Assembly (NCBI RefSeq): GCF_018866245.1
Contig: NZ_CP076458.1
Location: 62,001-126,000 of the forward strand
Length of the DNA: 64,000 nucleotides
Direction of reading: 5' to 3'
Source: Novisyntrophococcus fermenticellae
GTDB lineage: Bacteria > Bacillota > Clostridia > Lachnospirales > Lachnospiraceae
The position numbers were made by a program, and so were the translations under genes. The notes beneath the pieces were generated by a model. It made no database searches. It saw only the letters and a list, made by a program, of their open reading frames with translations, and had not been told where the DNA came from. Positions 56,002 to 64,000 of this stretch are shown here, piece after piece (position 1 is the stretch's first letter; every line of letters begins with the position of its first letter).

Positions 56002-56424
56002 TTAAAATCCTCTAAACATCAGAATATAAGAAATCAGTAAAAAAGGAACGAAGGGGATTTCACTATTCTTATTTAAGCTTTTTTTTAAGAGGGAAAAGGC
56101 GGACCAGAGGAAAGCCAACATCAACGCTGCGGCTAATGTAAATATACAATTCTTGAAGCCGTTCCAGACCCCAAATGAAAGAACCAGCAGACCATCCCCA
56201 TAGCCGACTTTTCCTCCACTGACTTTTCCAATTAACAGAAGAATAAGACCCGGGAGCAGATCGGCTATGACTTCCCAGTGAAAGATGTTTCCGCTATAAA
56301 ATGTCAGTATCAGGCCCCAGATGCCATAAAAAACCGTGGGAAGAAGATAGATTTCTCTTCTTCGGATATCTCTCCAGGTATTAACCGTAAGTAAGCCAAG
56401 TGTGACAATGCTTTTCCAGTCCAT
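56002..56424 (-). CDS. Second prepilin peptidase (A24 family)
   Basis: A 140-residue peptidase of the A24 type with four to five membrane helices. The two catalytic aspartates are visible in NTWRDIRRREI and VGYGDGLL. Family enzymes cut pilin leaders. ATG 56424 follows AAGGAG, and it starts just after the TadE-like gene upstream. This is the second such enzyme in the operon; the other is at 63175. Confidence 0.87.
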   Translation of the reverse strand: MDWKSIVTLGLLTVNTWRDIRRREIYLLPTVFYGIWGLILTFYSGNIFHWEVIADLLPGLILLLIGKVSGGKVGYGDGLLVLSFGVWNGFKNCIFTLAAALMLAFLWSAFSLLKKSLNKNSEIPFVPFLLISYILMFRGF

Positions 56425-56425
56425 T

Positions 56426-57259
56426 CTATTCTCCTTTTGCGTATTGACATCTACTGCAGAGATTTTGCGCAGATGTCTCATCAAGCTTGACTAAGCGAAT
56501 ACAACGCTTTAGACCACTACACTCCAGGTTATTATGATAGGCTGTTCCACGTTCTGTTAAGTACACATGTCCATGTGAAATACCTTCACCAATGCATTTA
56601 TCACAAGGCTGATAGCGGGTACCGTCTTTGTTCCTGGACTGTAGAGCAGCATCCAGGGTTTCCGTATAGATATGGAGATCCAGATGGGTGCAAGTGGACG
56701 AGGTGTGATAGACGCTTTCATAATCCGTCACATAGACCATCTCACTGCCCGGGCTTCCGCCACTTGATTGTACATCCTCTCCCATATATCCACACCAGAT
56801 ATGAGCTCTTGCGTGGCAGGGTACCTGAATTTTTGGAAGTGGAAAAGGAGAATATGGGATTTGGTATCTCACAGTCTTACTTAAAACCAGGTATCCATCG
56901 GGATAAAGTTCTTGTAGACACTCTGATTCGCCGGGGGTATATGCATGCATGGCGGTTTTCTGGGCTTTTTCTTTGAGAGCAACGCTTTCGGTTACATAAA
57001 TCCTGTAAAAATCCAGCATACTGAACACAGACAGACAGGTCAGGAGAAATAAAGGGAGAATAAAGGCAGCTTCAACAGTAAAGCTTGCGTGTGATAAGGA
57101 GGCAAAAAAGGCTGCCCTCCTACCGGTGGAAGTTGGATGAACCTTCGGGGTGAGCTCATCATGATTTTGGGATTGGATACCCGGAAGAGAGTATTTTGTG
57201 GTTGAAGGTAAATAGTTTCTTTTTCGCATAGTTTCTTTCTTCTCCGTGTAAAAGGGCAC
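56426..57259 (-). CDS. TadE-like pseudopilin with tandem cysteine motifs
   Basis: A 277-residue protein. Residues 55-75 (ASFTVEAAFILPLFLLTCLS) form a class III-type signal and helix after a long basic leader of about 55 residues. The C-terminal part (about 185-275) has two repeats of the form Y(L/V)T..xYHx4Cx2L then CxxC (CDKC, CSRC), a likely metal or disulphide motif. The GTG at 57259 has a perfect AGGAGGTG seven bases upstream and is preferred over ATG 57229. It follows the DUF5702 gene by 18 bases. Confidence 0.82.
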   Translation of the reverse strand: MPFYTEKKETMRKRNYLPSTTKYSLPGIQSQNHDELTPKVHPTSTGRRAAFFASLSHASFTVEAAFILPLFLLTCLSVFSMLDFYRIYVTESVALKEKAQKTAMHAYTPGESECLQELYPDGYLVLSKTVRYQIPYSPFPLPKIQVPCHARAHIWCGYMGEDVQSSGGSPGSEMVYVTDYESVYHTSSTCTHLDLHIYTETLDAALQSRNKDGTRYQPCDKCIGEGISHGHVYLTERGTAYHNNLECSGLKRCIRLVKLDETSAQNLCSRCQYAKGE

Positions 57260-57277
57260 CCTTTTTCACCTCCTGTT

Positions 57278-58726
57278 TTAGTAGCCATAGCTTCTGCGTA
57301 TAGAATAATTTCCACTATCCAGTTTCCATAGTCCTTCTACTTCTAAGCTTTCCACACAGTTGTCAATTTGAAAATGAATTTCGGGGTTTTTCAAGTTCAT
57401 GTTGTACTCGATTAAATCCATAGAAGTATAAACCAGATGAGCCTGAGATTTTGTAAAAAGCAAAAAGCGCAGGTACCAATTGTAGTCCAGACCTCTGCTG
57501 TCACTTTTCCTGGTACTATCCAGAACATCTGGCAGGCATGCCAGATTCTCCAGAGATAACTGCCAGGAGGCATCATCTTTAAGAAGCGGAATTTTTCCAC
57601 CATCCAAAAGCTCGCGGATATCCAATATACTTTCGGCAAAGGCCCAGCAGGCTGAAAGAGCAAGGGATATCACCGGCGTGGCAATCGGAAGCACCATAGC
57701 CGAGGCTAAAGTTGCTGCCATTGTATCTGCCTGGGATTTTTTTGAGGGCGAGGTATTTAAATAAATAAAGTTCGATGCTTCCCGAATTGCTATCAGCCGG
57801 TTGATAACTGCCTTTAAGTTTTCGGCATCGGTAATTTTTTCTCCGATTATATATTCGGCCTGATAGGTCAGCCCATCTTTTTTATCCGCTGAAGTATAGT
57901 TCGGAAATTTTTCCATAATATATTCAATTATCAGAAGCATATCTGATTTGTTGGATTCCGCTACAGGGAGAACCCCCATTCCCTGGTTCAGATTTCTTGA
58001 AGAGGGGAGAGCCGAAGGTGTTATCTTGTATTGAGAAATCTGTGCAGGATCTGTGACTACAAGTCCAAGAATTCCCATCCTACGAAGATTGCTGATAACT
58101 TCAATTGGATTTATCTCCGGACCGGAGGATAGATGTGGTCTAAGCTCTTCTTCCGTTTCTGGAAAGGATTCCCCGGCGATCTGTTTTTCCTGCTCATAAG
58201 CGTCTACAGGATCTTCGGTGGATATTTGATTTTTCTGATGCTCTAAAGATTTTATTTTATCTGTCTGTCCTGTCAGAATATTCGAAAGCTGCTGTATACC
58301 AGAAACGCCGAGGGATTGCCGCATATATTCGGTTATCTGGCGAACAAAAGAGTTTCCCGTCTGATCCGTTGCCAAGGTATAACCGGTGATTGCGCCGGAT
58401 AGGAAGTCTGCTCCAAAAAAATTTCTATTTCCATGCCCATCTGGATTCAGACTATATAAAGCATCTTGCCGGACTGTATCATATAAGCGGTTCATTTGAA
58501 GAGATTTACTTCCAAAGCCTCCGTCCAGATAGAACAAATCATATTCATCCAGCAGATCTTTGTCATATTGTGCAAACAGGGAAAAAAGTCCCTGATCCAT
58601 AGCGGATGCTATCATAACACGTCCACCTTCAGTTCTGACAGATTTCAGCATGCCGGCGAATAGTGACAATAGTATTGTCAGTGTCAGGCAGAGGTATATG
58701 GTGATACTTCCCGTCTTTATATTCAT
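57278..58726 (-). CDS. DUF5702 family Tad-locus protein
   Basis: A 482-residue protein of the DUF5702 family, one N-terminal membrane helix (GSITIYLCLTLTILLSLFA) then a large extracellular region to near 340, two more hydrophobic stretches (about 340-375) and a tail. Members sit in clostridial Tad clusters, possibly as TadG-like minor pilin components. It follows the Flp pilin gene by 58 bases. ATG follows AAAGGAG. Function unknown. Confidence 0.83.
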   Translation of the reverse strand: MNIKTGSITIYLCLTLTILLSLFAGMLKSVRTEGGRVMIASAMDQGLFSLFAQYDKDLLDEYDLFYLDGGFGSKSLQMNRLYDTVRQDALYSLNPDGHGNRNFFGADFLSGAITGYTLATDQTGNSFVRQITEYMRQSLGVSGIQQLSNILTGQTDKIKSLEHQKNQISTEDPVDAYEQEKQIAGESFPETEEELRPHLSSGPEINPIEVISNLRRMGILGLVVTDPAQISQYKITPSALPSSRNLNQGMGVLPVAESNKSDMLLIIEYIMEKFPNYTSADKKDGLTYQAEYIIGEKITDAENLKAVINRLIAIREASNFIYLNTSPSKKSQADTMAATLASAMVLPIATPVISLALSACWAFAESILDIRELLDGGKIPLLKDDASWQLSLENLACLPDVLDSTRKSDSRGLDYNWYLRFLLFTKSQAHLVYTSMDLIEYNMNLKNPEIHFQIDNCVESLEVEGLWKLDSGNYSIRRSYGY

Positions 58727-58784
58727 GGTATACAGCTCCTTTCTTTGTCTTTTTTATTCAGGCAAATCGGAATGTAAAGAATGA

Positions 58785-58952
58785 TTAAATTTCTTTGCTT
58801 TGACTGGTGATTTTTGACAGAATGTCATTTACTAAGCTGACAAGTTGCTTTTTAAATATAACTACAAGTGCAACCAGGACGACTAGAACCAATATAACTT
58901 CTACAACAGCAACAGCGTCTTCTTCTTTCCAAAATGCCTGCAGCTCTTTCAT
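58785..58952 (-). CDS. flp: Flp-type pilin
   Basis: A 55-residue type IVb pilin, the pilus subunit. It starts MKELQAFWKEEDAVAVVEVI. The leader is about 13 residues, cut after Ala13 with Val at +1 and Glu18 at +5; the usual -1 glycine is alanine. A hydrophobic helix at about 14-34 and a short basic tail follow. The ATG has AAGGAGGTG upstream. Confidence 0.9.
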   Translation of the reverse strand: MKELQAFWKEEDAVAVVEVILVLVVLVALVVIFKKQLVSLVNDILSKITSQSKEI

Positions 58953-59001
58953 ATGCCTCACCTCCTTTCCCGGAACGGTTACTTTATGGCTGCTTGAATT
59001 A

Positions 59002-60204
59002 TTACAGCGAAAAAGACAGGTAGGCAGGTACGACCAATAGAACTAAAACAATGGCAAACATCATAATCATCGGAATCAATAGTTTGGTACCAGCCTTATC
59101 ACCGATTATTCGTGCACGCCTTTTTCGGTCTTCAAAGGCATCCTGAGCCTCCCTTTCTAATAAATCCATAATTCCCTTACTACCCTTTTTCAGGCTTTGC
59201 GATAAGAGAGTTGCCAATGTTTTATAAGCAGAACAATCACATCTTTTTCCGAAGCTTTCGTAAGCTTTTTGCTCTGAAAGTCCACTTTTTATTTCATGGC
59301 AGGTAATTACGATCTCTTCATATACTGCATGAGTTTCTACGGTCCCGGATTTCTGCAGCTTGTTATAATCGAGAGCGATACGTTCAAAGCAGTTACGAAT
59401 ACTGAGACCGGCACTTAATAATAGAAGGAACTTACTTATTATATCCGGGTAGTCCAACATCATCTGCTCCCTGCGGCGTTCCTGAAGTTGGCTGGCTTCC
59501 TGCTTTTGGGCAATATAAGCGGCTGAAATGCCGAGGAGAGTAAGAAATAGAAGAGTTACACCCTGAGTAGAGATCTTATACTTCCAGATAATCCGTTTTC
59601 CATTTAGGGTTTCCGGAAGAAGGTACTGATTTCCCTCCAGATTCTCATTTGATTTTTCTGCAGTTTGCTTCAATTCCTCACTTAAACTGGAAGCTTCCGG
59701 TGGGTAAACTTTAATTGCTCTTTGATAGTGTTCTTTTTTTCCCTGAAGACTAAGTTCTGCATCCAATGTAATTTCAACACCTTCATTGGGAATTTTATCT
59801 GAGAGGTTCCCATCATAATCAAGTATGTCGGTACGGCTGCTGATCCAGGATATATTGACAGGACTGTCCGGCACGGATGAGACTAAATTCAGATTGTGGC
59901 TAATGTGATTCCATGATTTATTATCTCCTATAATATGTTGATCCAATTGCTGCAGAGCCTGTTCCAGAAACCGCTCAACTTCTCCTAATTTATAATTGCC
60001 TTCGGGGATTGTCAGTGTAACTTCTCCGCCGGTGCCGTCACTCAGTTCGTATTCAAGTGTTTCGTCTCTGGTGCCTTCCCCTGGTGTGTTTCTTTCCAAT
60101 GTATATTCGGTAATTGCTCTTGATGCAATTATGTCTTTCATAAAGAAGACTATGCTGAAGGAAAGGGCGGCCGAAGAGATGAGAATCATTTGTTTTTTCT
60201 GCAT
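59002..60204 (-). CDS. tadC: Tad platform protein TadC with large outer domain
   Basis: A 400-residue type II secretion F-type platform protein. The C-terminal half (about 250-400) is the TadC F domain (LLLLSAGLSIRNCFERIALDY, KLLIPMIMMFAIVLVLLVVPA). Unusually, residues 25-205 between the first two membrane helices form a large outer domain (about 180 residues). ATG 60204 follows CCGGAGG. It partners TadB and the TadA motor. Confidence 0.88.
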   Translation of the reverse strand: MQKKQMILISSAALSFSIVFFMKDIIASRAITEYTLERNTPGEGTRDETLEYELSDGTGGEVTLTIPEGNYKLGEVERFLEQALQQLDQHIIGDNKSWNHISHNLNLVSSVPDSPVNISWISSRTDILDYDGNLSDKIPNEGVEITLDAELSLQGKKEHYQRAIKVYPPEASSLSEELKQTAEKSNENLEGNQYLLPETLNGKRIIWKYKISTQGVTLLFLTLLGISAAYIAQKQEASQLQERRREQMMLDYPDIISKFLLLLSAGLSIRNCFERIALDYNKLQKSGTVETHAVYEEIVITCHEIKSGLSEQKAYESFGKRCDCSAYKTLATLLSQSLKKGSKGIMDLLEREAQDAFEDRKRRARIIGDKAGTKLLIPMIMMFAIVLVLLVVPAYLSFSL

Positions 60205-60241
60205 ATATTCCTCCGGTGTAGAATAGTAAAGTAGCGTTGTA

Positions 60242-60985
60242 TCAGACCTCTATATCCACGATTTTAGTTCCCAGAAGATAGGCAGCTCCGTATACAGCCA
60301 GACACATACTCATAACGATTCTGCCAATAGGGGTAGTATACATTTCCGACAGAAGAGAGGGAAATGTAAATTGAAGATACAAGATGATTCCCGCAGGCAT
60401 CAGACTCATAATGGTCTGTTCATATTTTTTTGCAGCAATTCCTGCGTCTATTTCCTGCTTCGTATCTATTTTTTCGCTTAATGTACGCCATATGTCCTGC
60501 AAAACCTGATCCAGATTTCCTCCAGTTCGTTTGGCGATTCTAATTACATGGGCAAAGGTTTCTATATCTTCAATTCTGCTTCTGCTTCCGAGGTCTGTGA
60601 ATAAATCTTCTACACTGACCTTTAGCTGTATCTGATTGTACATTGCATGGAGTTCCCTTACCATTACATCGGATTTCCCATAGGTATGTAGCAGATCCAG
60701 ATAAGCCTCATGTAAAGCGTTTTCCAGGGAATACCCGGTACGGATTGCAGTGTGCAGGGCAGATACGGCATCTTTGAAATGATAATATAATTTTTGCCGT
60801 AAGATCCTCAGCTTACGTCTTTGCTGTTCTTTCAAATAAATCCATCCTGCGGGGAGGATAAGCAGCATACCCCAGATGCTTCGGTAGAACAGATAATTTA
60901 ATATCAGAGATAAGGCAATTATCTGAAGTGCTATATAAGTCCATTCTCTTGCTGAAAAGACATATCTGTCATAACGTTGTTTCAT
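60242..60985 (-). CDS. tadB: Tad platform protein TadB
   Basis: A 247-residue type II secretion F-domain platform protein: two membrane helices near the N-terminus, the F domain at about 60-205 (DAVSALHTAIRTGYSLENALHEA, AKRTGGNLDQVL) and two helices at the end. The start overlaps the stop of tadA as ATGA. It forms the inner-membrane platform with TadC. Confidence 0.92.
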   Translation of the reverse strand: MKQRYDRYVFSAREWTYIALQIIALSLILNYLFYRSIWGMLLILPAGWIYLKEQQRRKLRILRQKLYYHFKDAVSALHTAIRTGYSLENALHEAYLDLLHTYGKSDVMVRELHAMYNQIQLKVSVEDLFTDLGSRSRIEDIETFAHVIRIAKRTGGNLDQVLQDIWRTLSEKIDTKQEIDAGIAAKKYEQTIMSLMPAGIILYLQFTFPSLLSEMYTTPIGRIVMSMCLAVYGAAYLLGTKIVDIEV

Positions 60986-62157
60986 AGCCCTGCCCTCTTC
61001 AGTTTTTCTCTGTGCAGCAAGGAATTTGTCTGCATCAGGGCACCACCCTTTCGTTCGTATAAGGTGTGAAACCTAACTTCTTCCTGTTCCAGTCCCAGAA
61101 CCTCTGCAATTTCTTCTACCCTGCGCCTGCCTTGAGTATCCCGGCCAAGATGTATTAGAATTTCAACTCCGGAGGCTATTTGGCGGCGAATCGCAGGCAG
61201 TGGAAGTTCCATGCCCATCAGTACCATCATTTCCAGACGGCTGATCATCTCGCCAGCTGAGTTTGCGTGTGCTGTCGCCATACTTCCATTATGACCCAGA
61301 TTTAGGGAAGTGATATAAGATCTGGCTTCTCCGCCGCGGATTTCGCCGACAATAATACGGTTCGGACGCATGCGGAGAGCTGATTTTATCAAATCATCCA
61401 TGGTAATCTCAAGGCTCTCACCCATATTGGAGGTCCTGCTTTCGAGGCGGACCAGATTACTGACATTTTGTATCTGGAGTTCAGCGTTGTCTTCAATGGT
61501 AATAACTCTTTCGGCGGATGGAATAAAGTAAGAAAGTGCATTTAGAAAAGTTGTCTTTCCTGAAGAGGTGCCCCCTCCTATCATAATGGAATAGCCTGAG
61601 ACAACAAGCTTTTGAAGAAAATCTGCGGCTTCCTGAGTAAGGCTTTCGCCTGAGACAAGACTTGACATAGTAATGGGAGAATCAGGGAAACGTCGGATGC
61701 TGATGATGGGGCCATTCAATGCAATGGGCTTTAAAACAACATTCACTCTGGAACCGTTTTCCAGTCTTGCATCTACAATCGGTATTTGTTCATTGACAAC
61801 CCGGTTGCATTGCCCTACAATTTGCTGTATTACGTCGTCCAGCTTATCGGGCGATGAAAACTGGCGGTCATATTTCTGAATGATTCCTCCCCGTTCAACA
61901 AATATGTCCTGATATCCATTTACCATGATTTCTGTAATCTCATCATCGTCAATTAATTCCTGAAGTACATCCAGTTTTCGTATGGAGTCAAACAGTTCTC
62001 TGCGTAAGCGATTCTTTTCTGTAATCGTGAGGGGGGTATCCTTTCCGTCTTTTAACACCAGTTCATCAATGCAGTCCAGAATTTCCTGATCATCAATTTC
62101 TCTGCTCATATCAAGCTGCTGCAGTAGTTGGTTTCTAAGTTCCTCCATGTGTTTCAA
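60982..62157 (-). CDS. tadA: Tad pilus ATPase TadA (CpaF type)
   Basis: A 391-residue secretion ATPase. Walker A is GGGTSSGKTT, Walker B region is NRIIVGEIRGGEA, and the N-terminal EITEIMVNGYQDIFVERGG is typical. It drives pilus assembly from the cytoplasm. The TTG at 62157 overlaps the tadZ stop (TTGA), with GGGAG eight bases upstream; an internal ATG lies at 62148. Confidence 0.94.
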   Translation of the reverse strand: MKHMEELRNQLLQQLDMSREIDDQEILDCIDELVLKDGKDTPLTITEKNRLRRELFDSIRKLDVLQELIDDDEITEIMVNGYQDIFVERGGIIQKYDRQFSSPDKLDDVIQQIVGQCNRVVNEQIPIVDARLENGSRVNVVLKPIALNGPIISIRRFPDSPITMSSLVSGESLTQEAADFLQKLVVSGYSIMIGGGTSSGKTTFLNALSYFIPSAERVITIEDNAELQIQNVSNLVRLESRTSNMGESLEITMDDLIKSALRMRPNRIIVGEIRGGEARSYITSLNLGHNGSMATAHANSAGEMISRLEMMVLMGMELPLPAIRRQIASGVEILIHLGRDTQGRRRVEEIAEVLGLEQEEVRFHTLYERKGGALMQTNSLLHREKLKRAGL

Positions 62158-63173
62158 AACAAATTCTCCCTTCTGCGCATTTCCCGAATATGGTCGCCCA
62201 GCTCACTCCAAACCAGATTTTCAATATAGGATCTTCCCGTATGGTTTGTGGTATGAAATGGGGGCTTAATCTTTTGAATCTTTTTCGGCAGACTGTCGTG
62301 TCCCCAGACATGCAGCAGATGTTCAAACTGTGCAATCTTAGCTATAGAAAATGCATCGCTGCGGATGGGAACATAAATTTGCTCACAGGATTCGAGAATC
62401 CGGAACAGCTCATGAACACCGTCCCCAAGGTCCAATATCAAAATTTCGTAGCTGCTATCTTTAACAATCATATCTATGAGTGACATCCACTCCTCACAGG
62501 TGGTGCACTGTATATCCATGGGGCATAGTGCGGGTGGGACGAAGTCCAGGTTTTGTATGCTCTGGACCATCCCTCCCAATTTGTAGGGGAGATTTACATT
62601 TTCCTGACGCAGAAAATAAAGGAGATCACTTAAGGTATGATCAAAATTCTGTTCAAGCAGAAGGTCAAAGCCTGAGAAATTTTCAAGATTCAGATACAGA
62701 ACGGCCCGGTCTTTTGCAAGTATCTGACCCAGAGTCAGTGCAAAGGAGGTCTTTTGCGTCCGCCCTATTGGAGAGTAGACTCCGATAATCTGTGTTTCAT
62801 GTTTTAATACAGGAGTTTCCTGATGTGGTTCTTTGTCTGCTCCATAACAGCTCATAACCTCCCGGATGACGTTGTCGGAAGACTGGTACTTGTATACACT
62901 TGGGTATTGATCCAGCTCTGGATGATGAACACCCTCAGATAGTACGATTAGCATATTTACCTTTAGCTGCTTCACCGCATCATTGATGGCCTTTCCAGAT
63001 ATAAGAAGAATCTCAATCGGATGCTCCCGGGCGTAGCTGCAAAGAACTTCGGGGCCGGTAAAAGCCTGAACTTCGAATGGGATATTTTTCTTATGGTTTA
63101 AGTACTCCATAAAATTATAAGCGTATTCCACCTCAAGATCACATACGGCAAATATACTTTTATGTCTGTTCAT
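62154..63173 (-). CDS. tadZ: Tad localisation protein TadZ (CpaE type)
   Basis: A 339-residue protein with an N-terminal receiver-like (atypical) domain to about 120 and a MinD-like domain from 130, with a deviant Walker A (SPIGRTQKTS). TadZ places the pilus machinery at its cell location. ATG 63173 follows AGGAGG and precedes tadA. Confidence 0.88.
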   Translation of the reverse strand: MNRHKSIFAVCDLEVEYAYNFMEYLNHKKNIPFEVQAFTGPEVLCSYAREHPIEILLISGKAINDAVKQLKVNMLIVLSEGVHHPELDQYPSVYKYQSSDNVIREVMSCYGADKEPHQETPVLKHETQIIGVYSPIGRTQKTSFALTLGQILAKDRAVLYLNLENFSGFDLLLEQNFDHTLSDLLYFLRQENVNLPYKLGGMVQSIQNLDFVPPALCPMDIQCTTCEEWMSLIDMIVKDSSYEILILDLGDGVHELFRILESCEQIYVPIRSDAFSIAKIAQFEHLLHVWGHDSLPKKIQKIKPPFHTTNHTGRSYIENLVWSELGDHIREMRRRENLF

Positions 63174-63174
63174 A

Positions 63175-63680
63175 TCAATAAAAACCTCCTATCCACAATA
63201 GAACTCCTATTAAGACTGCCACGGAAAAGTGCAGATGCTCCGGGCGGTTCTTGCCAGGCAGACGGTATGAAATTCTCTGCTTTAAGTGAATAAACCGCTG
63301 GAAATAAGTTATGAAATATTGCATGCGGTCGAATAACGAATGACAGAAAATTAAGAATGCGAAGGAAAGTATCGCTCCACATAAAAAAGAATAGAGAATG
63401 CATATAAATATCTTACCAGGCCCCATAAATACGCCCAGAACAGATAAAAGCTTAATATCACCCGCGCCTAACATTCTTGCAGTAAACAACGGGAACAGCA
63501 TCACTATGGGGAGCAGGGCTCCGGACAGAAGATAAGGAATCTGGACAGCTCCGTTCAGAAAGAGCTGAAACAAAATGCCGGCAGTCCAGCCTGTCAGAAT
63601 CCAGTTATTGGGTATCTTCTCGTCTTTTAAATCCATATATACCGCTGCAGTAGTCAATAATAAAGCCAGGAATTCCCCAT
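63175..63680 (-). CDS. tadV: Prepilin peptidase TadV with an apparent 5' frameshift
   Basis: An A24 prepilin peptidase, about 168 residues. The catalytic aspartates lie in YMDLKDEKIPN and GAGDIKLL. The ideal ATG (63680, AGGAGG eight bases upstream) is out of frame with the rest. Adding one G to the GGGG run at 63675-63678 gives MGEFLALLLTTAAVYMDLKD, a normal first membrane helix. As given, the frame is open only from a TTG at 63657, which would cut the helix. Either a one-base deletion, sequencing error, or a real frameshift; alternatively a short leader peptide ends at TTGA, overlapping the TTG. Confidence 0.8.
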
Positions 63681-63890
63681 ATACATCACCTCCTGTGAAA
63701 TTATTAAAAAAGGATGATTCATCTTGCAGATAAAATGCAGATTAGAAAAGAAATCAATGATTTGCAATTGGAATGTTTTGGATGAAGTTGATTATACCCA
63801 GATTTTAGCATTTTGTCCAGCAAAATAATGCACAAAAAAATAGGAAAATTTTCTCTCTATTTTTTTTATCTATATATAATTTCTAATAGA

Positions 63891-63931
63891 TTGATTTTTA
63901 ACAAATTATTCATTATAATCATAGTGAATAA
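63891..63931 (+). promoter_or_regulatory. Promoter with operator-like repeat before the edge gene
   Basis: TTGATT (63891-63896), 17 bases, TATAAT (63914-63919). An inverted repeat TTATTCA / TGAATAA (63906-63912, 63925-63931) straddles the -10, like a repressor site. The rest of the gap 63681-63890 is AT-rich and shows no gene. Confidence 0.6.
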
Positions 63932-63951
63932 CAATTTTCAGAGGTAGATAC

Positions 63952-64000
63952 ATGGGATCAGAGAACTATAATGAAGATATCATAGACGAGATGCGAAGAA
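63952..64000 (+). CDS. Partial gene at the right edge
   Basis: Only the first 16 codons are in the window (MGSENYNEDIIDEMRR). It starts at ATG with AGAGG eight bases upstream and a good promoter with an inverted repeat at the -10. Too short to identify. It is divergent from the Tad operon. Confidence 0.6.
   Translation, partial: MGSENYNEDIIDEMRR

Noticed and set aside
58807..59040. 77-residue plus-strand frame opposite the pilin gene
   Set aside because: The minus-strand Flp pilin has a clear leader, helix and ribosome site; this is its shadow.

Overview
The window looks like a chromosomal segment of a spore-forming anaerobe of the Lachnospiraceae/Clostridia type. The evidence is spmA and spmB (spore maturation), a clostridial SUF order (sufC-B-D-S-U), a V/A-type ATPase, a class F flavodiiron protein with a separate rubredoxin, YesM/YesN-type sugar regulators, and a Tad pilus locus carrying the clostridial companions DUF5702 and DUF6382-FHA. 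No rRNA, phage, insertion sequence or CRISPR array was seen. This placement is inferred from gene content only.

Layout. 1-2.35 kb: a radical-SAM/DUF4130 DNA-repair pair behind two LexA-like boxes. 2.35-7.25 kb: the SUF iron-sulphur operon, leftward. 7.4-18.1 kb: an AraC regulator, then a rightward sugar locus (URO-D-like protein, lipoprotein binding protein, two permeases, YesM kinase, YesN regulator, class I aldolase) ending in spmA. 18.3-29.6 kb: MATE exporter, orphan family-5 binding protein, LytTR regulator, a membrane-anchored GH3 enzyme with permuted domains, a GtrA-like protein, a conventional GH3 enzyme and nagA. spmB follows at 29.8 kb, so about 11.7 kb separates it from spmA. 30.3-34.4 kb: structured repeats, then a BusR-like GntR-RCK_C regulator and an OpuC-type transporter whose consensus promoter is overlapped by an inverted repeat. 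34.4-41.4 kb: an oxygen/redox block (rubredoxin, FdpF, thioredoxin reductase) plus a DUF885 protein and a duplicated-domain lipoprotein. 41.4-41.75 kb: a convergent intergenic region with clustered DnaA boxes. 41.8-50.4 kb: a nine-gene V/A-ATPase operon, leftward. 50.6-52.8 kb: trmB, several hairpin elements, tRNA-Lys and a ybaK-type deacylase. 52.9-63.7 kb: a FUSC-pseudoHAD fusion and a complete Tad pilus operon, leftward. At the right edge a new rightward gene begins.

How they fit together. The sugar locus imports a carbohydrate under two-component control; the GH3 enzymes and NagA suggest glycan foraging. FdpF, rubredoxin and TrxB form an oxygen/thiol defence set. The BusR-like regulator with its transporter looks like an osmoprotection module answering to cyclic di-AMP. 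The Tad operon carries motor, membrane platform, pilin, three pseudopilin-like proteins and two prepilin peptidases.

The most unexplained signal is a repeat family at two places (30.3 and 52.0 kb). Both copies share an architecture: outer stem, inner stem, small GC hairpin, then a conserved core. The outer and inner stem sequences differ completely between the loci while the core is nearly identical, as expected of a structured RNA or a structure-recognised mobile DNA element.
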